A DNA stretch of 64,000 nt from Urechis unicinctus. Lineage: Eukaryota > Annelida > Polychaeta > Xenopneusta > Urechidae. The notes beneath the pieces were generated by a model that searched no databases, was not told where the DNA came from, and worked only from the letters and a program-made list of their open reading frames with translations. A program made the position numbers and the translations under genes. The DNA is taken from assembly GCA_034190875.2 (NCBI GenBank), contig CM067349.1, forward strand, positions 33,031,787-33,095,786, in the 5' to 3' direction. Positions 1-12,643 of this stretch are shown piece after piece (the stretch's first letter is position 1; every line of letters begins with the position of its first letter).

Positions 1-2387
1 TCAGATGCTTCGGTTATTGGACCGGTTTGAGTTTATTGATCACATTATGAATTGATTTCAGCGAAGTACCTATAACCGTGCGATAGGCACTTTAATTAAC
101 ATATCCAAGCCGAAGTCATCAAATCAGCGTATCATCATATCTCACATATACTTATCCTAAATTTGCAACCAAGGCGAAAATAAATAATTTCTAATCGACA
201 AAGTGCGTACAACCCAAATGAAAGCTTGCAGTCATCTTAAAGCCTTAAACGCTACGTCCTTGTGACAAAACAGACGTGTGTATAACAACTTTGAATAACG
301 CATTATCAGGTAATGTGAGAGTCGGGTTATATCATTCATATCAAAATTGCCTCCTCCAGCCTGTGGACCGCTTGAACATCGCGGTAAGTAAGTAAATCCC
401 CATCAATGTGCTCATAACATTAATCAAATGCATCGCAAAACAGATCAGTTGCTGGCGCGTAGTGTTGTCAGTCGTACATAACAAATCCTTGATCAACTGC
501 CTGGTAGATCACAACATTAGGTAATTGCGCTTTATTTCAAATTCAGGGAGACAGAAAAAGGCACATCAATTCAAGGCTAGTTCCATTGAACGTTACCTCA
601 TGTGTCAGCCTTTCCTTACAGAGCGTGTCCTCTCTCTATTAACTCGCCGTCATTCCGATGAGTCAGCATTATTGATGGGCCTAGAAGCCAGGAAATGCTG
701 CAGGTTTCACTTTGTTAATGAAATGCTGCAATGCACGAGATGGTGCAATAAACAGAAATAATATTTTGATTTATTCTCCCAGGGGAAGTTATATGCCTTA
801 ACAGCGTACAGCAGCACCTTAAGGTTTAGTAGCAGATGACTCAACGCACCTACCCACACTCTTACTGCACAATAGACAGAACAACAAACGTGAACAATGC
901 AGTCACCGGCACAAACGTCACTACGTCGTGGTAGAATGAGCGTGATTGTGAGATGGCGATGTTTCAGTGAGTCTGGGCATGCCTTTGAATCCATAACCTC
1001 TTAGACACTTGTGGTGAATGAACCTGTCTTGATTTATGCATAATCACAGTGACTAGAGCAATAAAACCATTAGCTCGTCATGTAAGATGTGCGTTTGATA
1101 CCATCGATATGCGAGTCTGCTATAAATTTAATGTAGCATCGGCCAGCCGATAACACTACGCGCAGTAAATAATGCGCTGCGCCTGGGACGATATGAGTCA
1201 GGTCTTAATTAATTGTTTACTTCATGCAATAGTAAAGAAGTGGAGTGTGAAGGTGAAATTGGGCTTAACACTAAGTATTGCATGCCACACTATAATGAGT
1301 AAACCCACCAGTAAAATACTTTTGGAAGCCGGCATAAAAGTTATTTCGTCGTATTCGTTTTATCAAGTAGCGAAAATTACTCGATTGCAATCCCTTCCTG
1401 GTATTGGGAATCGGAAAATAAACTTTGAGCAATCAGGAAGCTGAAAATATAATTCAAATTACCGACTGGACTCGAAGTTAAGGTTATTGATTTAAAGAAT
1501 TGTTAACGACTACATCCTCTGTTAACTACGAACCCATGTAGGTTATTCAACAATCATCAATTTGTATTCTGATGCGGCAGCTGTGAAACTGAAAGTTGCA
1601 TTTATTCATATCGCCAATGTTGTCTTCTCCGGTCTTTCGGCTTTAGGTCATCCTTTTCATTTGTACGTAAATGTGGAAAGTCATTATTGCACAATGTATG
1701 CTTAGATAAAACGAATTAAATAGTACGGCATATACTTTATTTCAGTAAACTTACAATGGTCAGCATGAAAACCAACAGCCGCTCACAAAAGCCATACATA
1801 ATATATGATTGTCTACTGTTACTGATCGATGTTCTTCTCACGTTGCTGTCAGATTTATATGATTGTATTCGCATTATTCAGACAGCGTTGTGCCGCATCC
1901 GGTACGGTACGCGTCAGCAATACTAACTACACAATATACCCGATGTCGACCAGCGTTTAATGACTCATCACAGAATTGATATTTCTCGGTGGAAGCGCGA
2001 GGCTTATTGATACTCCCAACGCGTCTTGTGGTATCCTGGCATCGAGTAATGGTGGAAATGGCATCTGCTGAATATCGAACTGCCTTAGGCACAGATCGAC
2101 GCAAGAGTTTTCATGGAACCCTTAACAAGGAGTTATTTAATTGTTAATTAGTTTGTTGAATTTATCGGCGGTAACTGTGATGTTTTTCTGTCGGTATAAC
2201 AATAAAGGAGTTTTTTAAAATCAAATAAGTCATTTTTAGAACGAAAGATATCAACAGTAAGTGTGGCGATTACATGGCAGAGCAGCAATACGTACGAGAT
2301 TTGAATGGTCTTACGCTATTTGTTGGGTAAATACTGAGTCAACTGAGGCAGCCTAGTTCCCCCTTTGTACGCCGTGCTGCCTTCTAC
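1..2387. repeat. Segmental duplication block A, copy 1
   Basis: No gene is recognised here. The stretch is a diverged duplicate of 30781-32345 and of 41410-43550. Matching landmarks include the run around 245-340 (equivalent to 30795-30905) and the segment at 1470-1500 (equivalent to 43055-43085). Short open frames in it are not kept in the other copies. The block continues into the receptor pseudogene that follows, so the duplicated unit originally carried a GPCR. Confidence 0.7.
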
Positions 2388-3178
2388 GTTTTGTGTGTCG
2401 CTAGTCTCTCTGCAAGTTTGCAGTAGTTTGATGTATCGCTTTCTTAATTCTCGCCAAGTATAGACTATGGACTAATGGGTTGACAGCCATGTTAACATAT
2501 GCAAAGGCTGCTAAGACAATAGCAATTTGCTGCACAAAAGGGTTGTTTTACCTGTAAATGGTAACTTCTCGCATGGTCTGCATAATACCAAAGGGTCCCC
2601 ACCCCAGCATGTAGATGATGATGTTCAGACAATCATCAACACTCCTCTTGTTACTGCCTTGTTCCGCCGATGATCGTCCATGATTCTCCTTGCTTTGGCG
2701 ATCTGTATTATTTCTCGATTTAAATGTTGTCATGAGAATGCTGACCACCAGAAAGCCAAGTGCAGTACACGCGAAGGTGTAATGATGATTGATCCAAAAG
2801 CCAAGATTAGAACATCCGTCGGACACATTTGAGAAAACTGATCTGTAGGCAAAATGAGAGGCGCTGATTAGAATAATCTCCATAGATTATCTTTCTAGTG
2901 ACTGTCCTTGGATAAAACCATGGTATTTTGTTATACACGAATTACTATAAACCAACAAGACGAATATGCATGAAAGAAATCAAGTATGTGAAGTACAACA
3001 AGAAATATGGTGTTGTTGTTGCTTAAATGCACATCGGCATGACTATAGCTCTTCACCATTTACTACATGAGTTAAGCCAAGATGATTCTTTATTATGAAG
3101 ACAAAAGCCGATAAACTTCGTATCGCTATGGTACTCGGTGTACGATGAATGTGATACTTACTTAAAATAATCACGCAA
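2388..3178 (-). pseudogene. Decayed class A GPCR copy
   Basis: This is a broken paralogue of the intact receptor at 18974-19951. The longest readable stretch (2883 to 2548) keeps the second extracellular loop with its cysteine and the loop motif GFWINHHYTFACTALGFLVV, then TM5, a frame-shifted third intracellular loop, and the TM6 motif YMLGWGPF. Further on, around 2430-2530, the TM7 motif NPVVY has become NPLVH, followed by a recognisable tail. Upstream, 2884-3178 aligns to TM2-TM4 but carries several frame breaks. The region coding for the N-terminus and TM1 is largely deleted: the sequence jumps from the first intracellular loop equivalent near 3165 to 5' sequence. The flanks match the flanks of the 43552-44524 copy, so the two arose by duplication of the block and this one decayed further. 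It cannot give a functional receptor. Confidence 0.88.
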
Positions 3179-3485
3179 ACATTATTATGGCATATTCAAA
3201 CTAAGAGGCACGCAAATATCGTATGTAGCATATATATGCATCCATTAAATACCAAAGTGATGCTGCTTGTATAGCTTCATCACTTGGGAGCAGGAATCAG
3301 AACTCACCCACCTTGATGGTAGCCGATATGACTTGCTTACTTAACAGCCATGTGTTGGCCAGGTGTCATCTTTTAAGTTACGCTTGGCAAAAATTGAATG
3401 GGGCGAAGAAGGCTTGAGTAAACAGAGCTATCAATATTATTGCGCACATGCAATCGCAGTACTATTATAGTAAACCAAGCGAAAC
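3179..3485. repeat. Receptor upstream flank, duplicated at 44800-45065
   Basis: This non-coding stretch lies on the 5' side of the decayed receptor. It matches the same position upstream of the frameshifted receptor copy, including the shared run around 3269-3350 equivalent to 44845-44930. It shows that the upstream region was copied together with the receptor. No promoter motif was identified in it. Confidence 0.7.
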
Positions 3486-4830
3486 AAAGTGTAATGCCAG
3501 GTGAGATGTGTAATGTTATATACACTCGACCTCTACGTCCTTACATGTATATCATTATTTATGCACATTGCGAGGTACTAATAGTTCATTGCACTGCAGT
3601 ACAGCACCTTCCGTCGCAACCTTCTATTGGGACATGGGAGCTGATATGTCTCATACTGGTGAGTTGTTCAGTCGTCATCACAATGAAGCTTTATGTATAT
3701 GCTTTAAAGGTGCATTTCATCAAAAAATCACTCGATTTTTAAACGAAAGAGTATCCTAAATGGTGCTGATATCCGGATTCCGAAGTTGGAATCGCCGTAT
3801 ATATTTCTTGTTGTTCTGAAATAAACTTTCAATTCCTTATTTTTCACGTCCAGTCAAAAATAACCCTTATTTGGAAGCTCATGAATAATTAATTCCTGGA
3901 GCGCAGAAACGTCATCACTCTGTGCCGTTCGCCGCCGGCGGATGTTTAGTTTGCACTGTTTTCATTGCGATAATGGATGACTGTAGCAAGAAACGAAGAA
4001 AAGGTGGAGGAAGAAAGAAGATATAAACAGATTAAACAACCAAAAGAAGGAAGCGTGAGCGACACCAGCTGCGGTCTAACACGAGGGTCCCTTTAGGGGC
4101 CCAGTTTGCCAGATGGGAAGCGTTCAGGGAAGTGAGGTGTTTTTGCTGGACATGTAAGTAATAATATATTATGAATGATCCTGCTGTTGAATCGGCTCCT
4201 CGAAGTAGACTTGGTGTAAATATCACCGATGTTATCAAATGTGAGGGCCTATTTTGGGTCCTTTTCACTTTTTGGATTTGTTAATTGTAAAACGACCCGT
4301 AAACAGGTGAACGGATTTTCATTGGTAGGGTGGTCAATCGAAATGATTTTATTAAATATGCCATTGGTTCCTTTGCGAGGTCTCACTTTGGGCATCTCAA
4401 GACTGTTGTTATTTTTGATATCTGTCAGTTATAAAGATTTTTATCATCCAAAAATGGCACTTAATTTGGACAAGCACTTGACAAACTCCCTGTTTCTCAC
4501 ATGAGGCTTGGTTGCCATTGTATCTATATTACATCATTATTGAGTAATGTTGCATATTAAATGGCATGTTAGAGGGCGCCTTAGATAACTTAAAACACTT
4601 AGCTCTATGGTTAAATTTTACAGACAAAATGGTATTTTGTGTTTTGGTCCATTTTTCTGATTATAGGCCTACTTTGATTACCAGTTATATAAGAGCACCA
4701 AACGGCACACAAATGGCTTGCCCAAACAAAATCGGTGTGACGTTTGACCGCCCTATCATTAGCGGCACCATAGTAGCATAGGAGCGTTCTGTGGGGAATG
4801 TTGACCTGTTGACTCAGTACATGTTTTGAT
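3486..4830. other. No gene recognised
   Basis: This stretch is AT-rich and appears single-copy in the window. Open frames are short, have no recognisable domains, and lack supporting splice or duplicate evidence. Confidence 0.5.
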
Positions 4831-4884
4831 CAGATGGTAAATTACTTTATTGACTTTTTTTTATCCGATATTAATATCAACCTT

Positions 4885-5158
4885 CCAGGTACGACAATGA
4901 CACTAGCAACTAGAACTTTCTGCCCCACCACTCTCTCAGCAAGTCATAGTGACACACCCCAAACTCGCACCCAATGTGCTATTCTCCACACAGCAAGACT
5001 GGTGCCTCAAGGTAGATATATATATCTAAACGTAAAGTGGCCAAGACTTACGCATTCACCAACAACACCCACTACGCTCTGCTGATGACCCCCGCAACAA
5101 CAGTCGGAACATTGATCTTGTGCCAATGCCTTCTATCCAGGAAATAGTTGAGTTGCAG
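4885..5158 (+). other. Coding-like island, unknown product
   Basis: The first part (about 4889-5010) reads as a Thr/Ser-rich peptide after an AG acceptor-like site and ends at a CAAG|GTAG donor-like site. The second part (5036-5158) reads in another frame as a peptide ending IDLVPMPSIQEIVELQ, immediately before a CAG|GTGAAT donor-like site. The base composition is less AT-rich than the surroundings. The two parts cannot be joined by a normal-sized intron, so at most one is a true exon. No family is recognised. Confidence 0.2.
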
Positions 5159-5863
5159 GTGAATAAGATTTGGAAATTTGTTTTTGTTGAAATGTACATA
5201 TCTTTTATTGGTCACATTCATATGTGTGCAAAACCAAACTGTAATAGAACTCATGGAATTGGCAAATAAATAATACATGAACCCATTTTAATGTCACTTT
5301 TTCCCCAGGACTAGAATTGTGGCCATAAAATGTCAAATATGAAGATAACGTGCCATGATTAATTCACAGTAGTAAACCTGGGTAATTAATTTATGCATCA
5401 TATTTTGTTCTATGTTTGTGAGACAAAACAATTTCTGGTATATGAATGCCCATTACATAATACTAAAACGAAATAGACATAAAAATGTTCAGTACAAATT
5501 ATAACACACGTTTTGTGAGATAAGGCAATTTCAATACTGGGACAACAGTATAATTCACACAAAAATAACAAGCAGAAGAATGAGATATTTCCTGATTTAA
5601 ATTACAAATTAAATCATTTAAGGTAAGAATATTACCCAAATTTACTTTATTTAAAGCCAGTATACTGTCCATACTGGTCAGGGTACAGGTCTCTGATCTT
5701 TCAGACACAGCAGGAGGGAATAACCCTCCTGTTGCCCTCCTCCAAAAAGCCATGAATCCATAGAAACAAATCACCGATAGGCACCATGTCTAAGCATTTT
5801 ATTTTGGTCCTCAACAACCACATCTTACTCCCTTAGCAAGTATGCCCGGTACCAGTTATTTAC

Positions 5864-5986
5864 CTCTCGGGTCGAGCACTCTTTCCATCTAAGGTTATGC
5901 AGATGTGCAGAAGCCTGGACTGTTATTGTTACATTGCCACTCCACAGGGGTAGGCATCTCCCTACATTGAAGGCAGATGCAACAAT
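5864..5986 (-). CDS. Candidate internal exon, unknown protein
   Basis: On the minus strand this segment starts after a TTTGCAG acceptor and ends at a GAGAG|GTAAAT donor. It is open throughout and encodes a peptide containing ASAFNVGRCLPLWSGN and HLHNLRWKECSTRE. Both ends are phase 0. That phase matches the candidate exon at 6046-6173 across an intervening gap of only 59 bases, which would be a very short intron. It has no duplicate in the window. The product is not recognised. Confidence 0.35.
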
Positions 5987-6045
5987 CTGCAAATCGCTCT
6001 CTGAGACCAAAATTGTCGGTTTGTTTTACCGCTAACTGCTGCTAC

Positions 6046-6173
6046 CTTCAATTTTGCTTTCCGTGACAGCTCTAAAGATTCAGCAGCCACTGTACTCTGC
6101 TGTAGGCCCCGGTTAGTTCTTGGTGTGTTACCAAGGAAGCCTCTGCGAACCGGGTCGTTCGGCCTGTCGAGGT
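6046..6173 (-). CDS. Candidate internal exon, unknown protein
   Basis: On the minus strand a good acceptor (pyrimidine-rich, ending GGTTTATAG) precedes an open segment encoding DLDRPNDPVRRGFLGNTPRT, then a Ser/Ala/Lys-rich stretch ending KAKLK at a GAAG|GTAGC donor. The 3' end is phase 0 and fits the next candidate exon (5864-5986). The reading also continues open past the donor for some distance, so the exon could be longer. No known domain is recognised. Confidence 0.35.
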
Positions 6174-6273
6174 CTATAAACCAATGAAAACCAGTAGAAA
6201 TATAGATCAACATGGGAACCTTATTTACTGAAAAAGTCAGCGATTCAATTAGGTAAAGCATGCCCAATAGTAC

Positions 6274-6414
6274 CTTGTTTTAAGAAGGCGAGGCTCCTCT
6301 TCCACCTCTTTGGGCTGGTCTGCAATCTCCACCTCTTCCTTGCGCCTCAGACACCTGTCATGATGAACAATTTTCAAAGCATTAACCACATCCTTTCCAG
6401 TCCTAACAGATATA
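6274..6414 (-). CDS. Candidate upstream exon, acidic/basic-rich
   Basis: On the minus strand this open segment encodes SVRTGKDVVNALKIVHHDRC followed by a charged stretch (RRKEEVEIADQPKEVEEEPR) and ends at an ACAAG|GTAC donor. Its 3' phase does not match the 5' phase of the candidate exon at 6046-6173. Either the boundary is wrong, an exon is missing between them, or the segments do not belong to one gene. Composition and charge pattern look protein-like. The family is unknown. Confidence 0.3.
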
Positions 6415-6499
6415 CTTAGTTCAATAAAATACCCGTGATAACAATCCAATTTAAATAAATGTCTTAAAAGTCTTATCCAAGTGGGTTGCAACACTTAAA

Positions 6500-9190
6500 A
6501 TGCCACAAATCAGAACCAAAACCTCCCCACCCGTCTACTGTCTCTTGTCCCACCCAACCTACACGATGATACGTACCACCCCAAACTCCTAGCACACATG
6601 TTTCAGTTCATTATAACGTGGACGTCCTGAGGGCGACTCCAACCTCTTATAATACAATTTAACAGTTGGCTCAGGAATATTCAACTGGTTTGCCGTGAAA
6701 AAGCACCGATAATTGCATATGAAAAAATCAAACTCCGGACAAGTGTCATCCGCTTTATATTCCAAAACATGGTTGACTAGGCAAAAACATGGCCAGGGTT
6801 TGTCTGCAGATGTGACGCTATTTATTGTTAAATTTACGGTGATCCATTGTAACGATAGTGTTCACTATATTCAGGCGGGTTCTTTTTTTGTACAACATAC
6901 GAAAACTCATCCACTCCAAAAGAAGACTCATTGAGAAATATAGGAATCAAAAGACTCACGATTTTGGCAGCTCGCGTTCCCGCCTTCTGTCGAATCCGCA
7001 CTGCTCATGACGACACGACTATGAGTTGTAAACAAATGATCCTTCAATAGGCATTCGCCTTTTACCTAATCGACATGTGCTCATGTTGGTAAACACGGGT
7101 GTGACCGACAAATTTCGATACGGTGTAATCGACGATATAGCGTTTAACCAGTCCGCAAATTGGTTTGTATGGGTTCCAAAAGAATTGTTTTATTAAATGG
7201 ACAAGAAAAAACGCATAACTTTTTTTGGGAAAAAATGCACCTTTAAATGAGGTGAACGCTTATCAGTACCCAGAAGAGTAATAAATTTAGCCAAGTAATT
7301 GATTTCGGAGAATAGCATGTGCTGACGTAGAGGCGGTGTTGTGGGAAGAAATGGGTATGTCGCAGTCGTCTCGATTATTGTCATCACAAACCTGTGGTTA
7401 TTTCTCGTCAATGCCTGTTGAATATGAATTATGCAAGCACTTAGCCAGAGATGAGGTGGCTTCTTTAACCACAACGAAGAGGAAGATATAATACTTTTTG
7501 TTAACAGCTATAAAACTCAAAGAAAGCGGCTGCGGGGGAGGGGGCACTTTTTAATTGACTCAATTACTCTAATTCCAATATCATTGCTTTTGGTTCCGTA
7601 CTCGATATTTTCCAAAGCTTTTTTTTTCCACATAAGCACTGACGTCAGATGGTTTGTCACGCCGTTAATTCGTTATATTTTTGGATGGGATTGTATACCT
7701 AAACAGATTTTGTGGTTGCCTTAGTAGTCTCGATGTAAGCTGAGAAACCTCGCGGATTGGTGAGGAGCGTTTAAATGAACGATATGATGGTAATTGCATC
7801 ATGTACATGGATGGAAGAGTGAAGTGTTCCTAGATACACTGTGGTCAGATTAATGACAGAGTATATGCGCATTATGAAGATCTATAAGATTTCGGGGTTA
7901 TTCAATCAATTATCACATGAATGTTTCATCGATGTCGCTAAGGTTGCGTGTATGTTCATTATTTGCGACTCATCCGCTGGTTTCATTGTGTGCAGTGTGG
8001 GTAATTTTGATAATCGATGAAAGTAATATGCTTGTCTTGTAATTTGCGTTGTAGTAAGAGCGCGTTCCAAGTTGAAATAGTATGTGGTGAAATTCTCTTT
8101 GGTGGCAAACGTACACAGTCTGAAGGTATCGTTAGTTCATGTTATATACATATGTGTTGATATTGGCAATAACATTGCCTTTTATTTTGTCCTATCCATC
8201 AGGTACATAAATATAGCATCCTCTCCCATTGTCACTACGGTGATACAGACAGGTGATTGATGAGCCAGCGTCTCGGATGATACTTGATACTATCATTTAC
8301 GCATTTCGACTGGCGAAAGTGAAAGGTAGATTGACTTTTCCTGCTTATAATTTCTTTCAAAAGAATAATACATTTGCAAGTCCTCGATTAACGTTTATGA
8401 TCTCTGGTGAGAATGCTCAGTATAAATAGTTACCAGTTGTTTTAATGTCATCCCCGTTATTGACCTACCAACGGCGAGACCTTGTGTATTGTTGTACGTA
8501 CATATTACTCACCGTCTGTGCCGTCCCCATACAGCGCTAATTATACAAACGTAATGACACACACGCTGCGTCTGTCTTCAGTACCTGGATATTAGCGTGC
8601 TCAGCATGGTGTCCACATCAGTCCTTGTCACAATCAATTTTGCCAATGGAAATGCGGTCAACACTAATATATGTATTTGCGCAGTGAATTTATGTTATCT
8701 ACATAATTATAAATTCCAGAAATAGGGACAGAAATATATGGGTATTTCAGGCGAAAATGGACGCTATGATGCTGGAACATTAATCATGATCTTCGGTTGG
8801 CATTTCCCTAGAGGGACACAACCGTTAGATCCTTGGTATCTTGGCCCACGGAGGCTGGTCTATGGAGAAAAAAATTGTGGGAGCAAATGTCTGATACACT
8901 AGAATCAAATTATTTATATTTGCAATTGTCAACACGGAGCAGTGTCCGATCACTGCCGAGCAATACAAGCAAGCACTCTTCATTGCCTTTATCTTATTTC
9001 ATCCTGCAATGCTTAGAGCATTAGAGCGTCAAATTGGTCTGCTTTATGGCCGTTCATACTGGGCTCAAACACTGCCACATGACGTCATCACTATTATGCA
9101 TGCATGAGAGGGTCAGCCATAATATTCTTCTGCATATTTTAGGTCTAACGGGCTATTGGGTATTTGACTGCACCGCATGGACCCATAATT
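6500..9190. other. No gene recognised
   Basis: This is AT-rich intergenic-type sequence without convincing open frames, tandem repeats or duplicates elsewhere in the window. Confidence 0.5.
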
Positions 9191-9507
9191 CATCCAGGTA
9201 GGTTGCAATCAACTAATACAATCAGGACTATTTATCGAAGGCTGTCGCTGATATGCTATAAAACTGTTGGTGCTTTAATCGAGTGATGATAAACAGCACG
9301 CCCACATAATCCACTCAGAAAAGGCAGGCGTTGTGTTAATTGCAAGTGGCAATTTCTATTGGACTATGAGGCTGAGTGCTTTTGTCAGCTGTGTCAACCT
9401 CGATAAACCATAGCTAACCAATTCGCCTTCGATTATACATTTTATCGCATTACATAAGGTTCCTGCCTATTTGATTCTTGTGATCTTATACGAAATCGCC
9501 TCGTGCC

Positions 9508-9612
9508 TCAATTGCTAACAACATGACATGCAAATACAGAAATGGCGCGCAATGTGATTGTTCTCCTACGAGATCGCCATCAGAGCTTATTGCCGGTCAT
9601 AAAGCTACTCTC
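9508..9612 (+). pseudogene. Broken counterpart of the 45697-45909 coding-like segment
   Basis: The frame starting at the conserved peptide VPQLL and running through ANTEMARNV and LRDRHQSL keeps the reading seen at 45715-45850, but it contains stop codons (one after LLTT, another after IKLLS). It is best read as a decayed copy of the exon-like segment in block B copy 2. The function is unknown. Confidence 0.35.
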
Positions 9613-10120
9613 ATAAACAATGATAACATATTCTTACGAAATTTGAATCAAACTGCGATGTTATCATCACCTTCGGATCATGATTTTTGCCGTTGTGAAT
9701 TGGATGATGTGACAGGCATGTAAAGCCATAATTGTGGCCAGTCTGTTGATGGCGATCAAATATGAATGACAATAGATAGCTTGGTTGCCCGTGGGACGCC
9801 TGCCGCGTATTATGTTGTGAGTTGGTTTAAAGTTGGAATGACCCTGGCGCATCTTAGACAAATCAATATGTTTTATGCCTTCTGTTGCATAATAGAGGAG
9901 GGAGGGTCAGAATCAGAGATTGAGGAGAAGGGATTGACCGAACTGAAGGGACGGCGGTGGGCGAAGTTGAGAGGCAGAGGGATATATGACATGTCTAATT
10001 ACGCACCTTGATATTATATTAAGGCTTGCTGTCATAATGCACACCAATAAGTATGTTCACAGACCTATACCCACAACGACAGTTGTTTTACCTGTTAGTA
10101 ATCAGCAGAGCTGCTAGCTG

Positions 10121-10130
10121 CCCAGGTGAG
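10121..10130. promoter_or_regulatory. E-box half of a degenerate conserved hairpin
   Basis: The sequence CCCAGGTGAG matches the right arm of the CACCTG/CAGGTG inverted pair seen at 47759-47855, 57068-57107 and 63847-63887. The left arm here is degraded to TTACCTGT. It is followed by the same GTTACAG word as in the other copies. Confidence 0.3.
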
Positions 10131-11432
10131 CATTCGTTACAGGAACCAGAGACGATACAGTGGTGGTGTTACATTGACTTTGTTGATTTAACACAGACAT
10201 CCAACTGTTCAAGTGAACGATTACATATTAGTGAAACCGTTAAATGGTCAAAAACCGTTCAACATAAGTACTGTTTACACTGCCAATCAGGGGCTGGTTG
10301 AATTATGCTGGATCATACGAAAGATAGGCCCGTTTAGCAATTAAACTAACTTTTCTCTCTTGCTATCGACGAATATCAGTATCAGGGTCGGATTAAGTTC
10401 AATATGTTCGGCACCAGATCGACTGACGACAAAATACCAATTGTAGTGCATTATGGTGCTGGTGTGCTCTCACACTCCTAAAGTATGCATACGATGAAGT
10501 GCATTGCAAAACGATCAGAAAAACACCTACTGGCTTCTTTGATAGCTCATCATCTGGTTTGTTTGGAAACCAAGATGATGGCTAGCCTTAAATGACGGCG
10601 GCTCTTTATTTAGGATTCATTTGCACTAACATATTCACAAACAGCTTGTTCTCTCAAGTTGAAAGCACCTAAGCAGACATGCAAATACAGACATTGCTCC
10701 TAATATGAAGTTATACTCCAGGGTGAATACGATAGTTAAAACCACACTAAGATCTTAACTGCGTTCTAATGATGGATTAAAAAACAGAACAGTCATACAA
10801 ATGCAAACATTGATCATAATTAGTAGCCTCTCTTAAATATTTTACTCTGGGTTTTGAATACGAGTGGTTACACTTCATATGCAATTTGAGTGTGCCATTT
10901 GTTCTTACGAATGAATGGTAAATAACTTGATATAAAGCAATTAGAATTAGATGCTAAGACAGAATATATGGCCGAAACAAATTCAAAGGTTATGAATGGT
11001 GCAGTGAGCCACGTAATTTCAAGGGAATGAATTTAGCAGGAGGTAAGCATAGCTGTAAACTAAAATAATGGGCACTGATTAAAAAACGTAAAAAAAAAAT
11101 GGAAATTACAAAATGGAAATCTCCAGAATCAGCACTTCTGTTATTGATGAGACTATTTGCAAGCGTCGAACAATTTCATGTTGTTAACTATGCTATAATC
11201 AAATGACTTTGAATAAATAGACAATGCCACTTAGATCGTATGTGAGGTAGCTAACTCGTTGTAACACCACCCCTTCCAACCAGCAGTTTACCGCATCAGA
11301 GCCTCCTACATATGACGGATGAATATTACTGCAATCCACATCTTTTATTGGATGCAATGGTCGTCTTCCCGTGACTTTTACAAGTTAAGTGCTAATCAGC
11401 GGCCATAACCGTTGTCCTGTCCGTTGTCCTCA

Positions 11433-11571
<139 letters not shown>

Positions 11572-12643
11572 AGTTGAATCCTCAGCATTTTTTATCCTCA
11601 AGTTGTGCTTCTATTAAAGTAAGAATATTAACTTGAGTGGAAGCGAGAGGCATTTGTTGTAGTTTCAACCAGCCGGATAAATTCACAAAAGGAATTATAT
11701 ATCCAACGTACACCTAAACGCTCGTAATACTTATGTGAAAGGCGATTGGAGGTACTAAACTTCCAGGCAAATCTCTTTTTATAACCATTGATTTACAAGA
11801 TGGCACCATTAAGACACTTTCGATGGGAAAACAAGGTTTTTGTATTTGTAATATTTCCCGCAGACAGCAAATTTGATCTTCTTCAACATTTGTTGATATA
11901 TCATATACTGTTTATTGCGCTAGGGTATCAGTTAGTAGACCATATTTGCCACACCACAGATTGTACACGTTGATTCCTTACACCAGTCGCCGCTTATGCC
12001 AGCTAACAACGAACCACATCATCGGCTGCCATGTAGCCTTTTCATTGTTATACCATTTTTGCCTTCATGTGGTTTCATCAGCACTGTCACGTATCTTTAC
12101 GGTATCTCCTAAAGTTCAACCATATCTGATGTTCGCATTACTCTGACTATCTGGACTGTCATAGAGCACTGTTTTCGGTGTCCTTGTTCACACATTACAG
12201 CATTAAGTTACAAACGGAAAAACACCGAGTTCTGCATGGGTTAACAATAACCAGGAAGCAAGTTTCATGGCAGAATAAATCAAATCATTTAGCCTTAAAG
12301 TGAAACCCATGGTGGCGGTTTGTATTTATTACAGATATAAATCAATTTCTTTCTCTTTTGAAATGCAATAAGGAAAACCTTCATATAGAATATGATGCAC
12401 CATTTGCTGTTGTTTTATAAGATCACTCCCAACCTGTGAAGCCGTTAAGTTATAATGATGAGAGAGAGTATACCATGCTAACGGACTTTCAGCGGGGTGT
12501 TGACTCCCTTTAACTGACATCAGCCCGAGCTTCAAGTGCCTTCAACACCTGCTTAATTCATTACTTTTCGCGCAAGTGCAAACATATGAGTAATTACCCT
12601 ACATCCCATATACAAACGCCAAGATGCAGGCATTATCTTGTAG

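Larger units (their letters stand above)
9190..11400. repeat. Segmental duplication block B, copy 1
   Basis: This is a diverged copy of 45100-49830. Landmarks: 9225-9400 matches 45120-45250, 9500-9610 matches 45715-45850, 10020-10310 matches 47690-48050, and 11255-11340 matches 49700-49780. Copy 2 is about twice as long because it contains extra segments (near 45355-45690 and around 48200-48830) absent here. The block ends at a long (TA)n tract. Confidence 0.7.

Noticed and set aside
525..761. Open frame in block A copy 1 that could be an exon
   Set aside because: The equivalent segment in block A copy 2 has stops and indels without frame preservation, and no splice sites are shared.
4229..4504. 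Weak similarity between the frame here and the one at 57732-57983 (both end near YHP after a Leu-rich run)
   Set aside because: The resemblance is a few residues in low-complexity context, with no flanking homology or shared splice sites.
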